Below, piece after piece: positions 45,735 to 57,700 of a stretch of DNA of 60,000 nt. The translations under genes and the position numbers were made by a program. Below the pieces are notes generated by a model. That model ran no database searches and had not been told where the DNA came from. It worked only from the letters and a program-made list of their open reading frames with translations. Location of the stretch: contig NC_087062.1 in assembly GCF_963678635.1 (NCBI RefSeq), positions 43,912,395 through 43,972,394 of the forward strand. The letters run 5' to 3'. Source of the stretch: Symsagittifera roscoffensis. Its lineage: Eukaryota; Xenacoelomorpha; Acoela; Convolutidae. Each line of letters begins with the position of its first letter. Position 1 is the stretch's first letter.

Positions 45735-48700
45735 TCATGCTTTGGCCAGCAGCTCTATCGCTTTAGTGGACGGGGGTCTGCTGGCCCTGTTGCCCCGTCT
45801 GCAGACTTTGTCGCGAAGTAGATCGTAGAATGCCTTCTGAAAGAGTGGATTGCGATAGAAGTACGCGTAGGGGGTGAAGCAGGTGACTAGCAGGAGACTG
45901 CAGCCTGTGAATGTGCTGAACACTGTATCACGCCATCTGCCGCCTACACATACAAAATTCCGATAAATATCATTGCTCCAGATCATGGCAAACAAACAGC
46001 TACGATCTGTCCTAACGGCAACCCCTGCGAACCTTTAAATCATTCAAGACACTTTTTGTTACAATGCTAGGAGAAAAATTTTTGTCTCATTTGGTCAAAC
46101 TCTTTTCTAACACAGTTCGAACTTAGCCAGAGCTCTCAATTTAAATCAACTTTAAGTTTATGATCAGGCCCTGCTTCCTATTTTAAATCACACTATAAGG
46201 ATTTTGAATCAACCTAAATGATTTTTCGTCTGCGCATTGTTTTCGGTGCAATTTGAAACAATTCATTTCAAGTCTACTCTTTGTTGGTAGTTCATATAGT
46301 TCAAACTTCATCACACTTTCGATTTTTTTGCGTGCTTTATTGCAGTCATAAGTGTCAGAGATGGCGGAAATGTCGATCAATCAAAAAAATGAACTCTCAG
46401 ATTCCACTTATACAACCAGTTTAGAGCTTGTCTTGATCAAATGGTTGCACAAAACGTTCGGTGAATGTCAACTTCAGTTGAGATAAAGAAAAATTTCACT
46501 GGTCACTGATAACAGTAGTTCGCAAAAATTTGTGGACTATTTTTTCTTACATTTTTTATACAGCGTGGATTACATTTGTTCACAAGATTTCGCATTAATG
46601 AGGATGTAAATATTCCTTCACCGTTGTTTCTATAGCGACCGAAATTATCTATTATCTTAAGAAACCGCCAGCGTCGGCCCGTTTCTTTAAAATACTGAAC
46701 AAATTTAACCGAGCCTTCTATGGGAATACGAGTAAAAAAACATAAACATAGCCAATCGAAGATCGGAAAAGAGTAATGAACGCAATTAAACAATAAAAAA
46801 AAACTGACTTAGTTCAAAGAAAAAAATAGATCCCCTATAAACTCTTCGAATTTCTAGAACGATTTATGACTGGCGCTTTTTTGAGAACATTAACCCAACT
46901 CGAGAAAACTGGATCAACAGATAAAGTTTTTATTCCGCTGAAAATCTAAAAATTAAATTCCATTTTTGAAACTAGAAATCGTTCACGAATTTTTGCGCCA
47001 TTTGCACGTTCGCATTGGAGAGTGCTTTTTACGTCACTTTCAGCAGATGAATTTCAATTGAACACAAAAAAAAGCATATATACCCAAGTGCATCAACTTT
47101 TTAAGACATTCCTGAAAAAAAACAAAAAAAATCAGCAAGACCAATATTAGAAAACTCTTACTCTTAATTCATTACTCTTAATCACTACTTTCATTACTAT
47201 TAATAATATCTCAATTCATTAAGATGTCAAGTGTAGTTCTCTCAAATGTGCATGTCGACTGAGGAGAGTGCTAGGCATTGTGTTGTGTATGTTATGTACC
47301 CGATGAGCAGGAGTCGTCACAGCCAATGATGAAGCAGACGAGGTAGTAGCTGTTGCGGATACATGCAGTCATCAGAGCAGCCACCACCAGCACTACGAAG
47401 CCACGGATCAAACGCATCTAAGCAACAACCCCAGTTTTAATTTACAAAACAGAAGTTATACATTTCTCGTCTGATAACGTTTTGTTAAGACCCAAATGTT
47501 TGCCTCAATCAATTTGGAATTATTTAATTCGCCACTCACGCGTTAATAGGGCGAAACATATCGCGCGTTAATTATATCGCTTAGGCCAAATTGACATAAC
47601 TCAACCCCCCTCCCACCAATTTCAAAAAATTTAGTCGCAGGTGAAACATCATTGTAATTTGAGCTCTAGGCAGCATAGCTTTCCACTGACATAAAAAGCT
47701 TCAAAAATGATTGGTTAAAAAGCCGAAATTGGTCTGGAGAAAAACCACCACTGGACAAATATTCCGTCATTTTCGTGGAAAGTCAGAACCAAAAGTCCAA
47801 AAACGGCTATTAAGGTGCATTTCCCGACGTCGCGAGCTCCTTGAATTTGATTTTTGGTTGTACAAACTCGCCGAGGACAATTTTAAACTCGGTAACAAAG
47901 CCCTTTTTCATAGGAACCGTAGAACTCTGAATTTTGACCTATTTTTTCATCTCTGCAATTTAAAACAATTCACACTTTGGCCTAATTTATTTCACTGATC
48001 GGATGTTTCTACCATTATTAGCACAAAAACACAAACAAGTAGTACAAAATGTGACTCTTTACCCCCGACTTCAACAATTTTTATTTTCATAGTTGCCATA
48101 CATGTTTCACGGCTAAAAGCATCATGCTACAATGTTAAGTAAGAAGAACAAATCTACTCAAAATAATTATTTTAGTCACCGTGAACAATTTCTTTTCAAC
48201 TTTACAAAATTGAAATAGTTTTTAAAATTGAAATTGAACTGTGGGCAAGGAAGTGGAAAAGAGCTGAAAATGCTACTGACGTAGTTTAAAGAATGATTTT
48301 TTCAATTTTCGCAGTTGAGAAAATGGCTCTTTTCCTTCCCCACCCATCTGCGACTTTTTAATTATTTTCTCTGTTCACATTGTCCTATTGTTACAAAAAT
48401 TGGCATGCTGACTAATTAGGCTATGATTAACATATTTGGTCTTCATACCCAACCTTCAAGAACCTCTCATTACACCATAAAATTGATGCTTTTGTGAGGT
48501 GGGGAAAATAATCTCTTTTACTATTTCCCCCTTTTTCAACGAGGTGGATTCGTTACTAAGTGCAAATTTCCCCCTTTTTCAAAGAAGTGGATTCGCTACT
48601 AGGTACAAAATTCTCATATGCTTAATCGTTGTTTTACTTCTTTTTGGGAGGGGGAGATTCGTTACTAGGTACCCGAGGGGAGGGGGTGATAGTTAAAGAT

Positions 48701-51700
48701 ATCCAAGGAGAAAAAGCCGAAAGAATAAAATGAATCCCACCTAGGTCTTTTAATTTCAACACATACACGATAGATTCTTTTTAACAAACCCAATTCGAGA
48801 AAACCGCATCAAATGGTAATTGTCATTTCGGTGGAACATGAAACCTGCCTTTGAAACAAGAGCTTCATTTGAGCTCCATATGTTATCGCCATTTTCACTA
48901 GTCTTAATGGGAAACGTAATTTGAGCTCAACTTGGAAAATGCAGTTGAAAATCCAGTTTTTTGAGAAATTAAAACAAGTGTTCAGTACGTTTCCGTGCCA
49001 TATTTGAAATATTAGTGCAACATTTGAATCAGTAGTGCAATATCCGAAAAACAAGTGCAATATATCAACCCAGAAGCGAAGTTGCACTTCGCATACACAA
49101 GCAAAAATTTGACCGACAACGCTACTGAGTCTACAAAATTTCTTAAGTGACTCACGCCAATTATGAGTCTACATAATTGCTCAGTGAGGCAAGCCAATTA
49201 TGACGCATTAGCAGTACCAGTCAATTTGAAAAGAAATTTATCATCTAACATGCCTCAATTTATAGAGCGGACGCATTTTAACTAGGATACGAAAAAGTTC
49301 ATTAAAAACGTGCGACCCTGCTGAGGTTCGAACCATCGTATTTTGCTGCTGGTCTCCTTGTCTACCTCTACGCTACAGAACCATAACACCTGGAAGCTAA
49401 ATTGCTATTTCTAATACAATAGTGTGTGTTAATATCCTTAGCATTTGCTGTACTTAATCACTGGTTATTGATCTTATGCTTATACTGCAATAAAAGAGCA
49501 CTTTCAAAAAGAGCACTAATATTTGCGACTTAGGTTGGAAAAAAGTGAGTTCGTAAAATCACACAAGTTTTGCTTGTGTAAACACTAGAGCAATATTTAA
49601 AAAATGCACGAGTGCTTCAAATATTGCACAAATATTCAAATATTGCACTAGTTTTCAAATAAAAAGACCGGTTTTTTAGCAGAACAATCTTTTAGCAGAC
49701 TCAAAACAATTACCAAGTCAGAAAGCTAATTCCAAACGCAGCGTTAGCAATTAGCGACCGCCTGCTCCGCTGCGCTTCTATTCGGCACGAGTGTTATTAT
49801 GCGCGTAAATCCTTGTCTTGCCATTAATTTGACAAGTGTTTTTAAAGTTGAGTTTTGTTCACAAATCATGAGTTAAGTGTCTAAATTGAAGAAGCTTGAC
49901 CCAAGGCTGAGCGTCTTTTTGAGTCTGTCAATCAATCATGCGGGGCCTAGGAAATTGGACGAAAAGCAAATTAGACGTGACCATGAAAATGAATTTAGAC
50001 GTCAATGCAAAACTACAAATATGGGAATTTAGACGAAATTGTATTGTTCCCAAGTGAAATTTGTAACTGACTGCAATTAACTTTCGCTGACTATAATTAA
50101 CTTTAGTTCGAGCTTTCTTAAATGCGAATCAATTTTTAACATGTCGCAATTGATAGATTTATGCATTTCAGAAATGTTTAATAATATTTGGATTAACGTT
50201 TTCAAACTATTTATAATAAATATTTTGATATGCAGAAAGACTATAAATTCTTTTTGTGTTGTTGAAAGTTTGTTTCAAGCAACAAAATTTATTAGTTTCT
50301 TTGCTTTTGGTCCAAAATGCTCGTTATTTAACGTCTATATTCCGTTTTATTGGAGTCTGATTTGCTTGTCTGATTTCCTAACCCTCCAATCATGCATCAG
50401 TTTATTTTGCTGGTCTGCTAAAAGACTCATTTTCACTTTTGATGCCAAAATATTGGTCTGCTAAACGATCGGTCCCCGGTCCCCAGTGTGAGAACAATCA
50501 ATCAAAAGTAAGCGCGAAAGTTTTTTCAAATGCGAACATTGTGTTCGAGCTTCTCACAAGTGTTTCATACCAGATGAGCAACAGTTTAAATTGCATCTCG
50601 ATTTTTTTCATATCTCGACACTGCATGTCTCGATTTGTTCACAAATATTCTCGATGCAATATGTAGGTACTCCCCCCCCCCCTCCCCCAACGGCTTTGGG
50701 GGATGTTAACTTGGTCCGAAAATTGTCAACTTCGCACACCAAGTTAACATCCTTCCACCAAGCGACTTGAGGCGATGTTAACTTGGTCTAAATAAAAAAA
50801 AAATTTCGCAAGCCACTGTGCTCTTATTAACAGCTTGAGTCTCTTAACAAATGATTACTTTAAGGCTAAGTCCTTACCAAGTCAGCAATCTCAATACGTT
50901 AATTCTGATGTTCATAGATAATGGAATTACAAAAGGCTATCTACAACAGAAAGGTAGATGCTTTAAGCGATATATGTTGACAACATAGACCTAGCGGCTA
51001 TGAAAATCTCTATTAGTGCATAAAGAAGGAAAACAAAATATAGCCTTCAGTTTAGTTGATCTCAATTGTAACGAAAACCATCATAATATGCTGTAATATC
51101 TTTGAAGAGTTCATGTTAAGTAAAATATTTGCAGATGGTTTATTTACTGCATATTAAAGTAAATCACTTCGATTGAGTCCACCCATAGATCGGGTGCTAC
51201 TATTAAAAAGATAAGACTGCGCGCACATCAGGGCAAAGCCCTGGATGTTCCGACTGCCTCTTACTCCTTATCGAATAGTTTTGTAGGAGAAAATATTGAA
51301 AAACTGTGAGCTTTGGACAATAGCAAAGATCACAAGTGTGAACAGTTGAGTCGTAAGAACTTCAAACGAAAGACTAGCTAGCCTTAATTCAATTTGGATT
51401 GATTGTCGTGCGAGATAATTCGCCACGCATAAATAATTCGCGATACTCTTTCAAGATTTTGGTTATCTTCAAAATGCGCAGAAAAATTTCAAACTCCCAA
51501 AACTTTGCAACACTATTGAAAACTATGATTTCGATTTCTAAAAATGACTTAAAAACAGACTGCTCGTATCAAGGCAAAGGCCTGAATGTTCCGACTGCTC
51601 TTGAATTGGTCTGGGAAATTTTCGGTAAGTTAATGATTGGCAAAACTTTTTAGGCTGATAGGTTCAATTTTCAGCGTTAAGACTTGAGTCGTGTATAGAA

Positions 51701-54700
51701 TTAATAAACCCAATTAACTGCCTCAATTCAATTTGAAACCATTTTAAAGTACGAGATCATTCGTCACTTCATAAGTAAAAACGAAAACTTTAGACAGATT
51801 CGTAGCAGGTTACTATAGTGGTGTGCACACCCAATTGGGCCCATGCAGATCAAGAGATCGATGCCTCGAGGAAACAGAGTTTTGCAAAATAGGTCTTTGA
51901 AAATTGCTGATTTGGCCATGCTCTGGAACTTATTATTCAAAATCCTGAAAACGTATCGCGAATTAATTATGCGTGGCGAATTATCCCGCCCAACATAATC
52001 AATTCACATTGAATTGAGGCTAGCAAAACGTTCGTATTTAGTTCTCACGACTCAAATGTTTACACTTCTGATCTTTGATATTGTCCAAAGCTTACAATTT
52101 CTCAACATTTTCTTCTCCCACAAAACTATTCAATAAGGAGTAGGAGGAAGTCGGAACATTAAACGGTTTGCCCTGATTTACGAGCAGTCTAGTATTTATA
52201 ATAGTATTACCTGATCACTGGGTGAACTCGGCCAAATCCATTTACTTTGATATGTTGTAAGTAAATACGATATCTGCAAATGTATGTCAAAACATGAGCT
52301 CTTCAACTAAAGATAAGAAAGTTTTAAAATTGAAAGATTTTACTTATTATCATCTATTTAATTATCAATTTGAAAAGTTCCACATTGATAATGTCAACAA
52401 AGACTGTTTTTCCCCTCCTGATGCATGAACAGAGATTTTCAGAGCCGCTAGTTATAAATTTATATTCGTTAAGGCATCTACAGTTCTGTTGTCGTTAAGC
52501 CTTATGTGTTTCCACGTCTCCTGCTGGGAATCTGAAAGCACTGAGCACGTCCGTCCTTATACATAGGAAATGGGAATTCAGTCTTCTCTCATATTTACTG
52601 AACTCGTTCATTATGACAAGTGTAGAAATGAGCATGGCATAGGTGTGAGCCGAACAAGGTTACTCAAAAATTAACATAGGGCCAGCTCGAACAATTCGTC
52701 ACGTGTAAAGTATAAAACGAGTACTTTAGACAGACTCATGGCAGGTTAATATAGTGGTGTGCTCACCCGAATGGGCCCATGCAGATCATGAAATCGATCC
52801 CCCGAGGGAACAGAGTTTTGCCAAATGGGTCTAAATAAGAAGCAATTGCGAACGACTAGCCAGCCTCAATTCAATGTGGATTGATTTTGTTGTGCGGGAT
52901 AATTCGCCAAGCATAAATTAGTCCAGACCATGGCCAAACCGGCAATTTTCAAACTACGAAACTTTGGATACCTTCTTGAATTTGATTTGACGGAGTCCAT
53001 ATCTTCAATGGGGCACAAAAACATGTTGTGAAAAACTAATATATCGAGGGCCAAAAACTCGCCAAAAAACTGACTGAAGGCCTGAATGTTCCGACTAGAG
53101 TCTCGAATAGTGTTTGCTAAAATAAAAATTGGCAAATTTTTTAAAGCTAATAAAATTAAATTTTAAGCGTTGTATGGAATCAAAAACCAATTAACTGCCT
53201 CAATATTTTGAAGTGCGGGATCAGGGGCGGATCTAGGATTTTCTCGAGGGGGGGGGGCGGATTTTCAAAAAAAAATCGAAAATTTTGACGACCTTTTTTT
53301 TTTTAGGTCGACCAAATTGATTTTTGGAGCTCTCCCAAAGCACTTTTTTGCCCCCATTTTGGCTAAATTTTCTGCGCCGCAGGCAAATTTCTGAAAAAAC
53401 AGTCAAAAAAGCCGTTTTTGGGCACTTTTTGAAAAATGTTGACAAAAAAATCGCGCTTTTTGGCGCGCGCTCCCCCTCAAAGTTAGTATATATTGGCGCC
53501 GAAGGCGCCTTTAGAAAAATTTTAGGGTCGGTCGGCCAAAAATGGATTTCTGAAAAAGTATCAAAGGGGGGACCCTTTGGGTCGGCAGGGGGTCGAATCC
53601 CTGAGGGGGGGGGGGGGCGTCCACCCCCCCCCCCCTAAATCCGCCCCTGTGCGGGATAATTCGTCACTTGTTAAGTAAAAAATGAGTACTTAAGACAGAC
53701 TCATGGCAGGTTACTATAGTGGTGTGCACACCCAACTGTGTTCATGAAGTTCAAGAGATCGATCCCCCGAGGGAAAATGGTAAAATGGGTCTGAATAAAA
53801 AAATAGGTCTTCGATCCCCCGAGGGAAAATGAAGTTTTGTAAAATGGGTCTGAATAAAAAAAAACAACCTGCGCATATATATTCCTCACTTTCTTCGAAA
53901 GTCGGAAGAAAAACGACGCCAAGCATAAAAGTTCCGTTTTCTTCAAAAGTTGGAATAATAATTTCAGTATATTCTAACAGTATTTTATTAAAAAAAGAAC
54001 AACACAAGAGCCTTACCGAATAGCAATCTGAATAGCCGAGAGCCAACCAACAAAAAATGGCTCTGTAAGTAGAGAATTTTATCGAAATACTCAGCCATGC
54101 AAATTTGAATTAGAATAGTTCGCTCAAGTTCAATTCACTTCAGCTTTTAATTAAAACTTTCATTTTAAATTTTTATCATTTCGGGAGATGCTTAACTGAA
54201 ACGAGCCAAAAAACGCTCAGATTGATACTCTTTCAACAAAAAATTTGACAATAAAGCAATTTTGGATTGTAGTTAGTTGAAACATATCCGCACCACAGAA
54301 GAAATTTGTTCGGGCTGACCCTGTGTTAAATTTGGGTGAATTTCCTTGTTCGACCCGTACCTATGTCATGTTCAATTCTACACTTGTCATAATGAACGAG
54401 TTTACTAACTATAAGAGACAGACTAAATTTAAGCCACAGCTGAGCTCAAAATTTACAAAAAGCAGTCAGATTTCCTCTTCAGCCTGAAATATGAATCCAA
54501 GTTTAGTTTATTTCTTAATGGCGGATTATGGTGTGCTAATTTTTTCATTTCAATCCTGGGAGATTGAACCATTCTTATACTTTGCTGGTCTAGATAAAAT
54601 GGTAACTTTTATATAGACTTGCTAAAACCAATTGACTTAAAAAACCAATTGACTTAAAAAAACTTCAACCTCCCTGAACCTACAAAAAACAAATTTTGCG

Positions 54701-57700
54701 CTAGCATTGAAAGTTGTTTACAGGGCAAACAAGATTTGTGATATGGCAACTATGCTGAAAAAACTTTAGCAGAAAAGTGGAAGTCTAACAATTCACTTTT
54801 TACCGATTTTTTTTGAATTGCATATACACTGAAAAAAACAAGGTCCGGCCGAGAGTCACACCCCAGACCTTAGGGCACAAGGGCGACGGCGTTAACTCTA
54901 GACCAGTGGGAAGGAACCTGGAGGTTGTGAAGGTCCAATCAAAAATCAAGATAAAGAAAAGTCAATACAAGTAAGAAAAGTTGTTCACTGGAAGTCTTGT
55001 TCCCGATTTCATTTAAGACACTTGCTCTCTCAAGTGTAATATTTCATGATTTTGTCGATGAAATTTTTTTTTTACTCGGAAACAACGCAATATAACCCAC
55101 AATGCCATAAAACATGAGCTGAAACCGTTAAATTGAAAAAATATATACAATCAGACAAAATATAGAAAATCAGACAAAATATAGAAAATCGGAAATCAAA
55201 ATAAAATCTATGCTGAACAAAAAAACGGAAAGAGACAGTACAAAAAAAATAATTGAAAAATACATGAATTGCACCGACGGTAACTAGGCCAAAAACCAGG
55301 AACACGACAAAAATCAACATTAATCCGAAAGCGATTAAGTCGACAACTATGAAGCAGAAAACCTTGCGATGGAACACAAATAAGCACAATCTAGCAGACA
55401 GAATATGAGACGCAAGCTGCTTGGTCGGAAAATTTGCGTTTGTGAAAATATGAGTGTCGAGAAGGCCTAGAACTAGCAACATTTCCATATCTTTATCAAT
55501 TTGTCTGGAATATTTGTATTCCAAAAATAACATACTAAAGAAGACAATTGAACGCCAAATTTGCATCGTAAAAGAAAAATCTGTGCTCTTTAATCGACAA
55601 AGCCAAAATTTTCAGAGAAAAAAACATTTTTTTAAAATATGTATTTTTTTATTAGATATATTTTTCAAATGCAACAAACTTACCGCAACAAAAATTTAAA
55701 TCAATTATTTCTGTAAATTTGTTTGTAAATCAATTATTTCTGTCAATTATTTTGTAAATCAATTATTTCTATTAATAGCCTTCAGAATTTAGAAGGAAGT
55801 TGAATTTTAAAAACGAGTCCGTGCAACGGGAACAAATTCAAAAAAAAATAAATCGGTTCTGACAGCATTCGAATCACAACACAAGCCTTTGTCGTCTCAA
55901 GTGTACCTGATACCGCTACGCCAGATAGTTATTAAATTTGAATTCATTATAAAGCAAGCTGAAACGCGTGTAACATTTTCACGTGCAAAACCTCTTGAAC
56001 AAAAGTTGTTTACCGGAAAAAAACTTAGTACCTGGATGCAACAACCTTGCTTATCGCAAAATTAATGAATGCACTTCTGTAGTTATTCAAGCTTTTTCAT
56101 ACTTTTTTTCTGATAAAAAAAACGAAAAATCATCAAGGCCTTTATAAAAGAAAACCATTTCCTTCTTTTACACATAATCAACTAGCTGAGATTAACATTT
56201 ATTGAGCTTTCACCAGGTGTATTAATTTCACTTCTTCACACAGAATAATATCTGCCTACACAACAGAATTTTCCAGAGCAAGCAGATCTTACGGAGACAA
56301 CTTACGGATGTTTTTTTTACTCACCGTTAAATTTCAAGCCCATCAGAATTCACACGGGGCAACAAACGGTTTGAAGGGTCGAAAAATTTTACGTGATCTA
56401 TTTGATGTGGGGAGTAATCATCTGAGAAACACCATTTTATAGAGATTTGTTTAGCATTTTGCGCGAAGTAAAATACTTCTAAAAACACGTACCTCCTGTT
56501 TGTAAGTCTCCATACACGCAATTGCGCAGTCGGAGGTCAAAGATGCCCGTCTTTCACCATGGGGGAAATGGCGTCTCCGCATTCGACCTAAACGATCCAG
56601 TGGATAACTATTACTCAATTACTACATCTCAATTAGAAGAGCACCTACATCAAACACCATACTTTGATTAGGGCAGACTATTACTGGCGATTGATGATCG
56701 ATGTTTCATGAGACATGAATCAAGCTACAACGACAGCGCATGAAGCAGAAAATTAATCTCTTTACATGAAAAATGCGTTTTTATATCGCTTAATCTACGA
56801 AATGGGACTTCTTTTGTTCGTAGTGTGAGTTGAAACCCTTATCGGTCACGACAAATGATGCTAGCATGGTATTTACATTCAGGTTCACATCAAACCGTAT
56901 CGCCAAAAATGGTTTCCGGCCATCACTTAAAGGCCGTCTTATTAGTATTCGGCGCAAAATCCTTCTTTTCGTTTTACGGACCAATGCGCTACCACTGCGG
57001 CATCAAGATTACCAAATCGATTTCTGGTTTTGTAGCTGCACCGATCAAACAGGAAAATAAAAGTCAACTAAGAAGGCAATGCAGTGAATATTTATGTGAT
57101 TCTTTCAAGCTTAACTTCTTTGATCCAATATTACACTGGACTGCAAGTATAAACAGCAGAGGAGATAATTGAATTTCCGCCACAAATTGATAAACAAAAA
57201 CAGTAAAGTTTGGACAGATTAAGTCAATGAACTGATAAAGGGGTAATATGGGTGTCGATAGTCGAACGGCCTGAAGAAAACCTATCAATTGCACTTGCTT
57301 TATACTAATTTAGTGAACCAATTTCAAAACTTCAGTTCAAAGTGTCTTTGCTGCTTCGGTTCAAAGCGGCAAAACTTCTAGGGTCATGTTTCATGTCTAA
57401 GGATTTATAAAAAATTAGGCTGCATCCAGCCAGCTCAGAATAAATCCAAGTTTCTATTTATTTTCGATATAACATAGTTGAAGACCTAGATGCCTTGAAA
57501 ATTTGAGAAACAGCTAACCTCTCATTTTACTCAGTATTCAAAGGAATGGTTTCCAAAACAAAACTATTTTTTTGTTATCTATCATATTGTTTTTATGTCC
57601 AGAAGCTTTCTACTCTTGGAAAAACTTTAATACACAAACACAGGCATGGCATGGCTTATGAGGGATGATGTGATAGCACTAACCAAGTGCCTCACTGAAT

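Noticed and set aside
53324-53638. 104-codon plus-strand frame
   Set aside because: It lies entirely inside the 428-bp MITE and reads G/C runs as Gly/Pro. It is not a transposase.
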